A stretch of 64,000 nucleotides of DNA from Angiostrongylus vasorum (lineage: Eukaryota; Nematoda; Chromadorea; Rhabditida; Metastrongylidae), in contig JADANN010000438.1 of assembly GCA_018806985.1 (NCBI GenBank), forward strand, positions 1,627,501-1,691,500, written 5' to 3'. A program made the position numbers and the translations under genes. Shown in pieces: positions 1 through 12,817 of this stretch; positions within the stretch are counted from its first letter, which is position 1, and every line of letters begins with the position of its first letter. The notes under the pieces are model-generated. The model was given only the letters and a program-made list of their open reading frames with translations, did not search any database and was not told the DNA's origin.

Positions 1-77
1 AAATTTCGATCATTTTAGCACCAAGGTTAAAGGGCGGGCGGTTTGAAAAATGTATTTAAGACGATTATTCTGATGAG

Positions 78-420
78 AGGGGCACATTACGCTTCCATGT
101 GAATTCTGTGCGGTTGGTCTCCACGTGACATACTCAGTGGAAGGACTCATAGAAAGCGATGAGTGTGCAAAGAAGCTATTCTGTGTTCAATGTGATTGAA
201 ATCTTGGTTTAGAGTTTTCTCTGTTTGGTTATGGAGGTGTTTGGCCGAATAGATTGCTGTCAACTTGACCTTCCAGGCTCTGAGGAAGGCGAAATCCGCC
301 GAAACGTCAGCTTGTTCGTGAATAAAGAATAAAAAATAACACCTCGCGTTTGGTCAACAAGAATACGAAGAATTACTTGATCAATACCGAAGTTAGCAGA
401 AAGTCGGTCGTGGGAACTAC
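78..420 (+). mobile_element. Penelope-like element 3' end (PLE3 subfamily)
   Basis: Non-coding 3' terminal part of a PLE. It aligns by eye along its length with 41268-41620, the tail of PLE3: both begin with GGCACATTACGCTTCCATGT and end in a terminus close to GAAGTTAGCAGAAAGTCGGTC. Inside it lies a hammerhead-like motif (276-312). There is no RT or endonuclease coding here, so this is either a solo tail or the end of an element whose body was lost or lies left of the window. The 5' boundary is approximate. Confidence 0.65.
276..312 (+). ncRNA. Hammerhead ribozyme motif, intact core
   Basis: Seen: CTGAGGA at 280-286, one extra A (287), stem II GGCG 288-291 paired with CGCC 297-300, then GAAAC and GTC (301-308). 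Stem I can form between GGCT (276-279) and AGCT (309-312). Stem III is only the self-complementary ACGT, so efficient folding would need a dimer or tandem transcript. PLEs are known to carry hammerhead ribozymes in their terminal repeats. Activity is inferred, and the extra base before stem II is an uncertainty. Confidence 0.65.
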
Positions 421-2604
421 TCCGTGAATTATTGAACTAAAGAAAACAAAGAACAACGGAAGAACAGAATGGTTCTCAAGAAAGCCTTGCCAGCAATCCT
501 ACACGGAATTGCGCTCCAACTTTGAAAATATTCTTCTGGTTTATTTTTCCTATGGAGAAACGAAATCGTTCCGAAATTAGTTAAGCACGCACATTTTACA
601 GTTTATCATAATTTCACAGTTTCTTAAGCACTAAGGTGCAAAATAATTCTGGTTATCCCACATGAATAGAAAAAAAAGACGGAATAAAGGAAGAAGTTCT
701 TCTTTTGGCCATCTTTTGGCACAAACACTAACTTTAAGCAGTAGATGTAAAGTAAAGAATAGAAAAGAAAAAACGCAGAGGAATTTTTTGGATATCCTTT
801 CTTATGCACATGGAAATTCTGCAGCTAAGTAGGTAAACAGAACAAAAAAGAGAAAAATGTGGGAAAAGCCCAAAACGCCCCCTTCGAGCAACTCTTCCAT
901 ACTGTAAATGGTGAAAACAAAACTCTATACTAATTCGGCATTGCTCTCCTATGCCGAAACGGATGAAAGAAAGAAAACATAGAGATCCTCAGCTTCTTCA
1001 TTTCCAAAAATTCATCAAAGGGATTGTTCGTTCTCATATGAAACACTTTTGCCTAACTAAGGTTCCTGTTGATATCTGAGTTCCCCACTCCCAACAAATT
1101 GTGTGTTTCTAAGGAGAGAATTTTCAAATTCTTTGATTCAAAGGTTAAATATACTTGGACAGTGAAAGACGCCATCTTCATGAATACTTCGGGATCTATC
1201 GAAATCCTGATTTAGCTCGTATTTCGCTCTGCTCAGATGGAGGAGTTCATCATCGTGGAGTTCAGAGGGGGTTTTCTGGCTGGAGCCTCTCCAGATCACC
1301 ACATGCAGTCGTTGGCCTCAGTGAGTCGAAGAACATAGAGATACGCAGCCTCGTCAATGAGTCCTTTGTAGAACAGCAATGTTGGATTCTGGAAAAAATT
1401 TCTTTCTAGTTGGACTACATGGAACATTTCAGTCTGAAGGCACAAATGACGGACCATTAAGGGGATTACATTATACACAAATATTAAAGTGCAAGGATGA
1501 GAAAGTAATTTCTAGGCCACAGATCTACTGAGTGTCAAAATGAAGAAAACTGCGCAAAATTTCCGGCCACAAATCTTCCATTATTATTACAGATGGAAAA
1601 CTGTACTAAACACCACACAAGACTCTATTTTTTTACACTTAATTTCCCATAACAAAAACCAAAAAATACTAAAGTAGATCTATTTTGGACAATAAGTTCT
1701 TATTTTCTACGACATCAGGCATTCCTCTATCGCCTTTGTCGTCGCCAACCTCTAGTACTCCTTGCGTAACCGAAATGATCGTAATTAAACTCGACTTGAG
1801 CGCTTCCGCTCACCAGAGCTATTCTCGGTTCTCGTAGCTCAGAGGATGTACCATTATTTCACCATGATGCCTTTTTTACTGTCTTAGACGACAATTTAGG
1901 CAAGGAAAGTTCGTCGTTCTTTGCTGTAGTATAGGTTCATTTTTAATTGAGCTTCTCGGATGGAAATGTCGAGCTCCTTCTTAGCATAGCTGGTCTCGTT
2001 AGAATGATGAATCTCCTGTCCTGCTGTGTTTCGCAGCTCCACATCCGGGAAGACCTTTCTGCAAGGACAAAACGGCAAACCCTTGAGAGAGTATGAAAGT
2101 TTCCAAATAGTACACCAAATTTTTTCGACTGTTTCAAATGTTCGCCGAGGATCTAGGTGGTCATTTCTAAGGTGGAAGGAGTTCTGGTGGTTGATTTTTT
2201 GTGTGATTTTGAAAAAAGTGTAAGTCATATAAACAATGTGAGATCCATGCGAGTACTCACGACCACAACGTCATATTAAACGACATCTGGGCAACAGCGG
2301 CAACAACAGTGTCGCTGTGGTTTATGTACGTCGAGCAACAGCCGGGTTAATGTGGACTACAAGTCGACTCGAGCATTACGAGAAAGGAATTAAACTAACT
2401 CACTTTTAATGAAACTCTCTGTCCTTAAAGTACTACCCAGAGACTTCGTCTCAACGATTATTTAGAGCAGTACCAATCCAAAAATTAATAAATGGACAAA
2501 AGTAACTACTATGCTTCGGTTGTCTCGTGACAACAACGATCGGGAAACAAAAGCGATTAAGATTTTTAAAGTAGTAAAGTAAAAATGGAAAGATCCACCA
2601 GGTA
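421..2604. other. No gene recognised
   Basis: AT-rich sequence with stops in all frames. The short open frames have no coding-like composition or motif I recognise. I see no repeat shared with the rest of the window. Confidence 0.5.
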
Positions 2605-2605
2605 C

Positions 2606-2639
<34 letters not shown>

Positions 2640-2669
2640 CAGAGAGAGAGAGAGTGAGAGAGAGATAGA
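2605..2669. repeat. (TA)n/(GA)n microsatellite
   Basis: An alternating TA run (about 2605-2639) passes directly into a GA run (about 2640-2669). The open frames here that predict runs of Ile/Tyr or Ser/Leu are products of the repeat. Confidence 0.9.
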
Positions 2670-3154
2670 GGCGCGTGTTAGGCAGTGATAGTGATACCTT
2701 TGAATACAGGCAAGGCCCTGGCTCAACTCTGTTCCTTACTAACCAAGCATCCATCATTCCGAGGTCAAAAAAATCGGTAGCAGACATTTTGGAAACAGCG
2801 TGCTACCTGAAAATGCACAGAAGTAGACTATTGCTTTTGATAAAAATCTGACAAGCCCCTAGCACGGGTATCCGAGGATTCCAGAAAGAATCGACTCAAC
2901 CGTCGCTTAGTGACATTCTTTCTTACTCACTCGGATACTTGTGTGGCTTGTCTTGACGAGCTCCAGCAACACCAGCACATTTTTCAATGGTTTCTTTACC
3001 TTAAGATCGTAGTGGACGACATTCAGAAGACTAATATTTATCAAACAGCAGCCGAATCAACACGCAAATCCGAGCTTCGTGGATCACGCATGCGAGAAAA
3101 CGATGCGAATGAACGAAGTGTTGGGAACCACAGAGTCGAAACAAAATAATAAGC

Positions 3155-3211
3155 CATATATATATGTATGTATATATATAAACATATATATATATATATA
3201 TATATATATGT
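3155..3211. repeat. (TA)n microsatellite
   Basis: Two TA-rich blocks separated by a short interruption. No gene is attached. Confidence 0.9.
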
Positions 3212-4404
3212 AATTTGTTAGCAAACGGTAAGATGCAACTTGAGGTAGACGGTTCTCGTCAGGCCTCAGTGCAGCCAAGTTGACTCGTCAACCATGATGA
3301 CGATAGTCTCCTAATGCGCGCCGCCGCGCATTTCGCTATCCCGGAACGGAAAAAAAATCGGCCATGCGATTGCGCTCGAAATGAAGTCGTAATGGTGAAG
3401 AAGAGAAATGCTGCCTACAGAATTTTTTTTGCTTCGCTTCTCAGTTCAGTTCAGAAATTCCAAAAACCATCATCGAAACGCGAAATGCAACATTGCCCGG
3501 AGAAAGTCGATGAGTTACCTTGTTTACAGTTCTTTAATATTCTGTCCGAATAGCGCAGAAATTTAAGGGATTAAGTAAGAAAAACTAATCTTCAATTCAT
3601 TTGAACGAATAGGATCGAATACCTATTCAATGTCGAACCTCCACCTTTACAGTTTCCAGGTCATCTCAAGCCCGGCCAAAGACTGAGCTAATGCATCGGG
3701 AACACCAATTATGTTTTATAGGAGAACTATTCTTCTCGACAAAAGCTGACTTTCCACCACATTAAACTACGCCTTGGAGTTAGGTAAACAAAAACTCATT
3801 CACTTGTAAGATTAGATGAGACCCTACGAAAAATAACTCAGCACAACTGGTTGAGACCATCGCAGTAAGTAGTAGCGAGTACAAATTGCTCCTTCATGGA
3901 CACCAATAAGAGGAATTGGAGCGGATAGAAAACTGTGGACGGCCGCTGGCGAAAGCGATGCGTCGCTGGCTCAGTGCGATTCATCTAGGGAAAGGGAACA
4001 ATCCAAAAACTAGATAGAAACTGTAAAACAATGAAGAAATATATGGGATTAAGCTACTTGATAGTGAAATAACAGCCTGCCTTGGCTTTCAAGTTCCCAA
4101 TTTGAAAAAAATGTGATGAGCACGATTTGATCATTTGAATATATATGATTTTCAAAGACAAAAAAAATCTGTCAATCAGAATCGGACGAAGTCTAATCAG
4201 TTTTAGGATGAAGAAGCCAACCATAAGTGAATACTCGACAGCTCCATTTAACAGTGAATATCGAAAAATCAGAATATTTCACCACAACATCTAACAGGCT
4301 CAAAACTTTAGAAAAAACAATTGTTCAGTTTTCCGACCCAATTCGAATCTTGGCGGTTTGATCACTAGTAATAAATAGTATTTGTTTATATTTAATCTTT
4401 AAAA
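3212..4404. other. No gene recognised
   Basis: AT-rich non-coding sequence. The open frame at 3314-3553 shows no family motif and no splice signals that convince me. Confidence 0.45.
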
Positions 4405-4671
4405 GGCGCGTGTGGCCCAGTGGTCGGAGGCGCCCTGCAACACACACGTGGAATTGACCCCCGGCGTTCATGTTCCCACCAAGTCCTCCATCCCTTTGGG
4501 GTCGGCAAATTGATACCACACTTGTCTGGGAGGATAGCAGCACTTGCTCGATACATCGGCAGCCCACCGCGAGTCATTGTAAAGGCCAGATACGCGTTCA
4601 ATCATCTCCAGCGATGCTTAATGAAGTCGAATGCATTGATCAACGCCGAGAGCATTTTGAGCTTTATTTAG
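4405..4671 (+). mobile_element. Rep-A tRNA-derived SINE, copy 1
   Basis: The tRNA-like head has an A-box-like TGGCCCAGTGGTCGGAGG at 4412-4429 and a B-box-like GGAATTGACCCCC about 40 bp later, the spacing of an internal Pol III promoter. It is followed by the shared central domain (GTCGGCAAATTGATACCACA, CTTGTCTGGGAGGATAGCAG) and a tail ending in AGCTTTATTTA. The order is the same as in the other Rep-A copies. The tail lacks the block CCCTCAGGGA found in most copies. Non-coding; no clear TSD. Confidence 0.8.
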
Positions 4672-5626
4672 TCAACAGCTAATTTTCGAATTCATCTCAG
4701 TTCGCACAATCGATTGGAAATCACTAATCGATAGCAACCAGAAAACTGGAAAACAATGGCGTAGACGTGCGAAGAAGAAGAAGAAAAGAGGAAATTCCTT
4801 CAAAACTGCAGAATCACACAACAGTGCGTCGGACATCTGGCACAAATGTTGCGGTAGTAGCTGTGGAAGAAAAAAAAGCAGCACAATGACACTAAAGAAA
4901 ACACCTAGTGCACCCTGATGGTGAAGAATAACGACGAACAATTAAGCCAAGGGGAAAGAGCCGCATATACGAGACCGGGAAAAAAATGAGAGTCGACGAG
5001 CAGGCGCCTCGATAGTAGCCGTTCTGGTCGATGTCCAGGGTTCGGTCAGACAGGTAAGGAATTCTTTTCGAGACACCTCATTCTGACGACGGCGAAATTG
5101 TGACTGATATGCAGTACAAGAGAATTTTTCTCGAGTTCCTTTCACATTTCAACGTACGCTGCCCGATAATCCTGCAGATTCACTGCAGGAAAACCACTCC
5201 AGACTAGTGTCGTATTGATAACGATTAGACGTCGACAGGCTTTGCAACAGCAGCGGGACCCACTGACAACCATGACTACATTGATGGATGAGCGTTGCTG
5301 AAAAACAAAGGAATAGAAAGAAATTCTGCTGCTGATAAGAGCTTTTTCTCAGACATTACAAAGCAGAGAAATAACATTTCCTCTTGAATGATATCAACCA
5401 GTTTTCTTAATGAGGAACAAAAAAGAAGCCAAGCTAAGAAAAACATCCATGTGTTGTTGAGAATTTGTGAGGACGAACATTTGAATCCTACAACAGCACT
5501 AAACGAAATGAATCCGTTCACATCTCCTGTAGCAATCACTCGCTGAACAGCTTGCTGTGTGACGACGTCAGCGCCGTCCTAGTGTTGGGCTGTTGGGCTT
5601 AAATACGCCCCCATCTCCAGCTTGAT
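4672..5626. other. No gene recognised
   Basis: Non-coding, with no repeat from this window and no convincing exon. Confidence 0.45.
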
Positions 5627-5627
5627 C

Positions 5628-5685
<58 letters not shown>

Positions 5686-5686
5686 G
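5627..5686. repeat. (CAA)n microsatellite
   Basis: About 20 CAA units. The same trinucleotide occurs next to hammerhead-bearing PLE ends elsewhere (21958-22038), but I see no HHR or PLE terminus beside this tract. Confidence 0.95.
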
Positions 5687-5984
5687 GATTAGTTGCTCGA
5701 AACGCAACAGGTGCGCAGCCAATGACAAGTAGATGTAATCATTTGTCGGAAGTTCTCGATTATTCGGCAAATTGATGGGCTCAATTATCGTCTACCCGCA
5801 ACTGGTTTCCGTAACAGCATTAATGTTGAACAAAATCCCTCATGAACAGATGAAAATTTGCAGCAGACGAACACTTTTATTGAAAGACAAGAAGACTAGG
5901 TGTTCAGCTGCAAGCACTTCGCTTCACCTATTAGAATGAGCAAAATAGGATACTCAGAACTGATATTTGCTATAAAAATGGTAA

Positions 5985-6262
5985 AAGGATAAAGCTCTCG
6001 GCGTTGATCAATCCCTGAGGGATGCGCCATGCATTCGACTTCATTAAGTATCGTTGGAGGTGGTTGAATGCATATCTGGCCTTTACAGTGACTCGCGGTG
6101 GCCTACCGATGTATCGAGCAAGTGATGCTATCCTCCCAGACAAGTCTGGTCCCAATTTGCCGACCTCGGAGGGATGGAATGCTTGGTGGGCCATCGGCGC
6201 GGGGATCGATTCCATGTGTGTGTCGCAGTGGCGCCTTCAACCACTCCGCCACACGCGCCCTC
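5985..6262 (-). mobile_element. Rep-A tRNA-derived SINE, copy 2
   Basis: Near-complete copy on the minus strand. The tail AAGCTCTCGGCGTTGATCAA is at the left and the tRNA-like head at the right (reverse complement of the GGCGCGTGTGGCGGAGTGG type near 6240-6262). Both strands carry false open frames because the repeat has few stops. TSD not clear. Confidence 0.85.
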
Positions 6263-7264
6263 CGAAACTTAATAGGGACGAATGAAGAATTTGGAGCTCT
6301 TCAGTAGACTCCCTTCACTTAAGTAACACTGGGAGCATAGCATCTTTTGTTATGAGGCCCACTATTTCTATGGTTTTGCTCGACGGAATAGTCGGGAATG
6401 GCTTTTTTTATTTTTACAAATGGTTTCCGATTCAAGAATGAGGTCATTATTCGTGCGTATTACATCTTGCTATTTCTTATTACTCGCCACATTAATTGCA
6501 GTACCTACGCCATTTTTCTTTGTTCGGGGGTGCTCATTAAAGCATCATAAGCTGAGAAGGATACCATCATTTCCATTGGGAATCCCATCGAAGAGTGAAG
6601 CTATGTAACGGGAGAATCCAATTGGTAACCTGTGGCTAACGTTTCGCTATGACGATTAAAAGTAGATGTCTCGTACGGAAATTGTTCTGCTTCTGAGGCA
6701 ACTCTGGAGAGTTCAGCTTTATGGATAAATGCATATTAAAAGTGAAGCGTACTTTTTAAGCGAGAATCTAGGCGAAAAAATATGATCCTCCTGGATCTGG
6801 TTTTGTCTAAGGAAATAGAACTCACCGGTCTGCAATGCAGGGTGACAGTTACGAAGGCTAGATCGCTCAAGCAGACACACCCATACAAGACCATAGGCCA
6901 ACGGGGTACCAGACAAACAGAACGCCATCGGACAGATCTTAGTAACTCTTTTAAAACGTTCGTATAGAATACTGATAGTAATGTTGCTTCATCGTGGCTT
7001 GGAGGCTTTCTGAGGTGTCGAATTTTGATGAAGTTACCCGGGTTGCTTCCACCAGCAGGTTCTTCCAAGATAAGAAAGAGTTCGACATTGTCTGCCCGAG
7101 TGCAGGAAAAGTAAAACACCGCCAGAAAAGGCTGCTGTCTTGGTTACATGACATAGTTATCAGCTGGAAAAATCGCGAGAATCATAGAAAGCTCTAGCAC
7201 TACAGCCTCCCAGACTAAGGAAAATCCTCCTCATAAGCAAATTTCCTATGGAATGAAAATTTAT
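6263..7264. other. No gene recognised
   Basis: Non-coding. The string GGCTAACGTTTCG at 6635-6647 resembles the HHR 3' half on the minus strand, but no CTGANGA partner follows, so it is not called. The open frames around 6736-7197 overlap on both strands without motifs. Confidence 0.4.
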
Positions 7265-7665
7265 TATTTGGGTACTCGAACGGCCCTGTCCTTACTGGTT
7301 GTGCGACCCACAGCATAATTTCTATTTTTTCTGAGTTTTGCTGATTTATCCACTGTGTTTTTCTGGAGTCCCGAGATTAGCCTAGCCAATGTCGGCCCCC
7401 AAGTTGTCACCACCACAGGCAGTCACCGCTCTTGTGGATCAGAGAGAGATTTGCCGCCACACGACTACTTGATTCCACGACGGTGGTGGATCCAAGTATT
7501 GGTTTACTCTTAGCCGGGCTTCCTTATGGAGACGGCGGACTCCTCAGGTTAGAAGACCTTGGCGTGGTAGGGGAGGAACGGCGGTGAATTCCCCCGCCGT
7601 ACATGGCAGCCCAACACCCAGGAACACCTCCCAACCACGATTAGGAGGTAAACCGTTAGGAAGAA
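7265..7665 (-). mobile_element. Rep-D non-coding retroposon with RTE-like 3' tail, copy 1
   Basis: A copy of about 400 bp flanked by near-identical direct repeats AATGAAAATTTAT (7252-7264) and AATGAAATTTAT (7666-7677). Read on the minus strand it starts with AACGGTTTACCTCC and ends near the left TSD in a GTCGCACAACCAGTAAGGAC-type tail. The same order is seen at 32107-32494 and 41878-42277. The tail matches the end of RTE-2, suggesting trans-mobilisation by that element (inference). Confidence 0.8.
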
Positions 7666-8785
7666 AATGAAATTTATGCTGCGGATCAAACGATTTCTCA
7701 ACATGGTTCAAATAAGTATTCACATAATCGTGCATTCAAATGCGATGACAGGAAAATTCAGAACAATTAAAGAAGAAGCAAGTCTCTGAAAAAGATTGTC
7801 CTGTCTAGCGATATTTAAAAGAACCGTGAATTATGATAGAAAGAGTCATCAAGATTTGTCAGTTAACTTCAATGAAAAGAAGTGCTAACAAACTATTAAT
7901 TAAGTGCATTGATCAATGCCCATAAATTACGTTAGCCAGTCGAACGATTACGAAAAAGGAACTTGTCAAAATGCTATCTGAAGGGTTTTCGAAACCACAC
8001 TGTTTTAAATTATGCCATACACTCTACTTTGAAATGTCACAACTGAAATTTTTGCTCCACTGTTGTATCCTTTTAATAGCTTAAAAAGTAGTGAGTGGTA
8101 CAGTGAAGCTTAAAGAATTGAACCGACCAATGTGTCAGCAACGACGATGAGTTTTCGTTTTAGAGGAAAAGTGCTCCCACAGACCAAGCAAAAAAAGCAG
8201 GAGGAAAAACGCAAATCTCTGTGCGAAAATCTATCGGCTTACAACGGGAACGCATTAAGTTGTACAATGTGTGTGACTGTGGTCATTCGACCCCCTCAAC
8301 GGCGATGTCATTCACACATTCAATGAAGCGTAAAAATCAAACCCAGTACGACTTAGGGCTGATTTAGAGCTTTTTAAGCGATCACGAGAGAATAATGTAG
8401 TTCTTAAGTCTCCGATGCTGACACTACTTTCGCATTCTTTTATAAAATTCTGGTTTTCTTCTGAGAGAGCGTTTCTCCTGCTCCTGTTCCTTTGTTAGGA
8501 ATTCACGTTATTCGTTGGGTAACTTGACGACCAATTCGGAAGATACAAGTCATTTTGGTGTGATAAACAGAAAAAAGTGGAAAGTGAGCCTTCTGAATTC
8601 ATCTACTTTTTTCCGTAATCTTAATGGTCGCTTTCAGAGAGGGTATGCGAACCCTTACAATTCAGTTTTAGATTGCTAAGAGACCACCAGCGGGAAGATG
8701 ATATGCAGGACGCTTCAGTAATAGGTCATATATTGGCAGCCAAGTTGAAAATAATCCTCACTTGTTATCGCTTTTTTGTTTATTG
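7666..8785. other. No gene recognised
   Basis: Non-coding AT-rich sequence. The open frame at 8132-8326 has no recognised motif. Confidence 0.4.
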
Positions 8786-8975
8786 CTTACTGGTTTTCAT
8801 GGAAAAGTATGATGTAAAATATAACAATAATGCTCAGATATTTGTAAAACTACGAACTGCAGGTGTGTTGGGAGGGGATCGAACACGCTATTATCCTTTC
8901 CGGGGACTAACGTGTGCACCACCACACACCATGCGGGCCCCTTCGCTTCGCCTTCCTCTCAGCCGTGTTTGATGT
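8786..8975 (-). mobile_element. Rep-B foldback repeat, single arm, copy 1
   Basis: Contains the Rep-B arm in order: a diverged TTTATTTACTGCC-type end, AATGCTCAGATATTTG, CGAACTGCAGGTGTG, and the reversed tRNA-like boxes ending in ACCACCACACACCATGCGGG. On the minus strand, TGGTGTGTGGTGGTG resembles an A-box, and the GATCGAACACGC region reads as a B-box-like element. Truncated after the head. Confidence 0.7.
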
Positions 8976-10207
8976 GTGGTATCACAATCAAGAGTGCTAG
9001 ACAGGCAGCGAATTTGAATGATATCAAGAGATATTTTCTCAGACCTCTGATAGAAAATCGTGGAGTCTCACGCACTCCATGCAACTTCCCACATTGTACA
9101 TTTAAAAGAAACAACATTGGATAAACGAATAAAGAAGTGGAAAACTCGTCAAGCATAAGACTGGTATTGACTGTCTAGCCAGAACTGCTATTGTATCGAC
9201 GATGGCAATGAAGAAATGTATAAGCTTATTTATTGCATCTTTCTGATCTTTTCAGCGACTTGCCTTCAAACAGGAATCCTACTTCAGTGCGAATAAACAA
9301 TCGGGATCCAGCACTGACAGGATCGTTGAGCGACTATGTGAAAAACCTCGTTACCTGTAGGAAGTCTGCACAGTTGCAGTCAATCGAAAGTCGGCAGGAC
9401 CTTGTTGTTTAACAAAAGAAGAAACGTACACGACAATCGGGTTATCTATGCGGTGTCTGTCGTCCATAAGCTTTGCTCGAGTTGTGCTGGACATGGTTCT
9501 ACAAATCAATGAAAGAAGCACAGTAATGAGGTCCAGGTGAAGAAAAAAGTTTAGCATGATATGCCACGTCCAAGCGGTAATAAAACTCTATGAAGTGTTA
9601 GCAGAGTATGCAAAACTGGATCATCCCAATATCGACAAAAAAGCCTTTGAGTTAGTTGAAAGGAAGAAGAAGCTAAGGAGCAGGCCTGGATGCTTCGGAG
9701 AGAAAGTGCGTCAGCGCTGAATTACCGAGAAAGGGACTTCACAAGAGCTTTGCGAGCAGAGTTTTACTATCTCCTCACTCCTTCAAAAATATTTTCATCG
9801 GAAGGAGTTTGACAAGATGCTATCATCTCGCCAAAATCCTTCACTATTGTATTCAAGATTGGAAAAGGTCTAGCGCACAACAAAAAGTTAATCGACATGA
9901 TGATAAGATGTTTCTTACAGTGGCTCCGAACCAATAATATGTAACTAATTGTGGTTCCGCAGCAGAAGAAACCATCGGACAGCAGATCACAGGATCACAA
10001 AACGATTAGTGAGGAGCTGAGTGATGCAAAGAAAGCAAGTGATAAAGTAATCCAGCGAACAAAGAAGAATGAATGTCTAGAAGTCGATTCTAACCATCGC
10101 TCTAATCAGCGTTTAAAAGCTGTTTTTTTATCCTAGAAAGAAAAGAGAGAGACTTTTTGGCCATGTAAACTTTTGTGAAATGATGAGCATTTGATTTTAT
10201 CGGACCA
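8976..10207. other. No gene recognised
   Basis: Non-coding. No repeat family of this window and no convincing exon were found. Confidence 0.4.
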
Positions 10208-10480
10208 CGTTCAGTAACCCTACCAACGGTTTCTCGCCTCATCGTGGCTGGAGGGTGTTCATGGGTGGCGGGATGCGATGTTTAGTGAGGTGTTAATCCT
10301 TTAGCAGAGTTTTTATAGATGAGGAGTGTGACGTTTCCATGCGGAACTCCAGCTTAGAGTAAACCAATACCAGGATCCACTACCGTCCTGGTATCAAACT
10401 GATCGCATGGTGGCAAACCTCTCTCTGATCCACAAGGGCGGCGACTGCCCTAATTTTGATAACGACCTGAGGAAGGCATC
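10208..10480 (+). mobile_element. Rep-D retroposon, copy 2 (3' truncated)
   Basis: Begins CCAACGGTTTCTCGCCTCAT, the Rep-D 5' end, and runs through the ACCAATACCAGGATCCACTA and CTCTGATCCACAAGGGCGGC blocks. It then loses similarity before the RTE-like tail. No TSD is visible. Confidence 0.7.
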
Positions 10481-12014
10481 AGCTATACTGACCTTAGAAC
10501 TCCAAGAACCACATTGATTAGACCAGAAAATCTCCGGAGAATGGAAATTGTGATGGCATCGACACATTCAGTAAAGACTGGTCATCCAAACAAGTATCAA
10601 AATACGTTAAAAAACCTAAAAAGAAGTTTAAATAGAAGCAGCTACACCTGGCATGATTAATAATACATCTATTTCCTCGCTTCAGGAGCGAGAAGGTTGA
10701 AAAAATTACAGGAAGTAGAGCGCTTTATCAATGACAGGATGAAATCGACGATTAAATAATAGAGAAGCATAAAACCTTACATGGTGGCACATGATGGAGA
10801 AGAAGTGAGTGATAGAAACTAATGAAGCAAAAAAAACGATGCATAGTCGCTCTAGAGACTAGTGTCTTTGAAAAAAAGCTTCGGCTCTGAAGAAAAGCAT
10901 GAAGAAGAAGACAGGGAAACCTTCCAAACGACTAATTTCATGATGAGAGGACTTTTTCGAGTGTTTGACTGTGACATCCATCATAAGCCTATTTCTTCTA
11001 AAAGCTATCGATATTGCTAAGAAAACCTTCATTCTCATTGAAAACCCCAGTAAAAAACCTATGCCTAAGGTTGTCTTTGTTTTGTAAAGGAATCTAGTCG
11101 AAAAACCCGAACCCACGTTTGACCCGTCGTCAGCGACAGTGTTCAGTGACGACCTCATCTAAGGACACGCTGCTACGACAATATTACGATCTCAGGGAAG
11201 AAACTTATTCAACCACTAACCACTCAAGAAACACATCTCTGAACTAGAAATAAAACGCGCCTAAAACTCCCCGTGTCAGCCAGATTTTTGTAGGCACTCA
11301 GTAGAAGGATCCAGTGGCATCGGGGCGGAAACAGAGGACGACTAGTCCCTATATGGATTAACTTCCTAGGAAATCCATTCCAAAGCATCACTTCGCAAAG
11401 AGACATTTTGCACAAATGAAGAAAAGCAAAGTGCTTCATGGATATATGGGAAAATCGTAACAGTGGATTTCGAACGAAAAAAAAACCAGCAACCATTAAC
11501 TGCTCGCTCCGTGTGTTCCACAACTTTTAGGGAAACTGCAACCGATCAATCATTGTGCGTCATCAAAACAGGATGTCCATCTTCTAGAAACCTCGTTATC
11601 CCCAAATCGCCTTTTTATAAACGCCTTCACGACTATCTCTAATCAGGATATACCGATTTCTAGTATTGGACATGATGTCGCAGTGTTCTATCTGCACCAT
11701 TTTTTGTAGTGATCATCGCCTTTGACATTGAGGTGCAAATCAACAGTATTTCAAAGCCAATAGGGAATTCAAAAAAGTCGTTATGGTCACTTATTTCTGA
11801 AATTCAATCCCTGAAATTCTGCCGACTTTGCCTTTGTGGAGGAAGAGGGTTTTTAAAGACTGAAATATCCCTTTGGGAACCACATTGGTGGTCTCTTCCT
11901 CTACAAATTAAAACAGAGCTTTTGAAAGCGCAAATATTTGGTTTTCTTTTATAAACTGGGTTTTTATTAAGACCAAAGGATATTCGCCTAGCAATAAAAA
12001 ATACAGCTATATAA
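10481..12014. other. No gene recognised
   Basis: Non-coding. The open frames at 10859-11158 and 11224-11523 (minus) lack motifs and coding-like composition. Confidence 0.4.
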
Positions 12015-12115
12015 TAATACGTCTAGGCTCTGAAGAAGGCAGAGTCGTCGAAATCGTCAGCCATTGAATTCAAGAAGTCTTAAGAATATTACTGGCGACG
12101 TCAATGGAAAGTCGA
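12015..12115 (+). mobile_element. PLE 3' end relic with degenerate hammerhead
   Basis: GGCTCTGAAGAAGGC (12026-12040) followed by TCGAAATCGTCAGCC is recognisable as a PLE hammerhead region. Stem II is lost and an extra T disrupts GAAACGTC, so it is probably inactive. Boundaries are approximate. Confidence 0.5.
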
Positions 12116-12817
12116 AATTTCAAAAATGCATGCGATGCCAAGCAGCAATTTCCGTTAGCTCAAAGCACAAAGCAAAGTAAGTGGTAAGGAAAAGAATCTC
12201 GCTCTCAAACTTTGGCCCAGACGTTTAAGGGAAAAAATAGATGAAATAGGCGATTCATGAAATGTTTGAAGTAGGCATGACGTTTTTATGAGAACTTCCA
12301 GTTATTGATGGACGCAAAGAGATATGAATCAGCATCGACTTGTACATTGACTTATTTACAAAGTGATTTGCTATCATTCAGATAGTTCTTCGTGTTCTCT
12401 AATCTGCCAAAATAGTTCTTATCAGAAATCTATAGCGTTTTGGCGTTGAAAGTCTCGATTTGTGGAAGATAGAAAAGAAGTTCTGCCAAAAAGACGAAGA
12501 GAAAGTCGGTCATGATGAAGCCGGCGGCGATAACACGACGCCAACGACATCTACTCTCATCACCTTCCCATGCAAGACATTATGTAATGGCATCATGTTG
12601 TAATTCGACAAGGACAAATGGTCTTGACCTAGTCGCGTCGTAGCTCCACAGTTCAACACCGACCTACGATTGTTGAGATAACGCCCTCATCGGAGGATTT
12701 ACGTCGGTAGCACCATAAGAAAACGTTTAGGGAATTGTTCTTTAATCGTCCATCCTTTTGTTCTAATCATTTTGCATAATATAAGCGACTTCACCATGTA
12801 TTCCTTCTTTGGCAATC
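12116..12817. other. No gene recognised
   Basis: Non-coding. Nothing identifiable. Confidence 0.4.

Noticed and set aside
1896..2228. 110-codon minus frame and overlapping frames on both strands
   Set aside because: No motif, and three frames overlap on opposite strands without coding-like codon use. Consistent with chance in this composition.
2451..2787. Minus frames with Ser-Leu and Ile-Tyr repeats
   Set aside because: Produced entirely by the (TA)n/(GA)n microsatellite.
4405..4671. Rep-A heads as functional tRNA genes
   Set aside because: A- and B-box-like elements exist but no cloverleaf with paired acceptor stem and anticodon arm can be drawn, and the same unit is repeated with a fixed 3' body and TSDs.
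5970..6307. Open frames of 60-90 codons inside Rep-A copies (also at 20522-20918, 28611-28903, 34754-35149 and 51542-51834)
   Set aside because: The same frames recur in every Rep-A copy on both strands. They are low-stop artefacts of a non-coding SINE.
6635..6647. GGCTAACGTTTCG as a further hammerhead
   Set aside because: Only the 3' core half is present on the minus strand. No CTGANGA or stem II follows.
7253..7678. Rep-D as a DNA transposon
   Set aside because: No terminal inverted repeats, variable truncation of copies, and 12-14-bp TSDs. Retroposition fits better.
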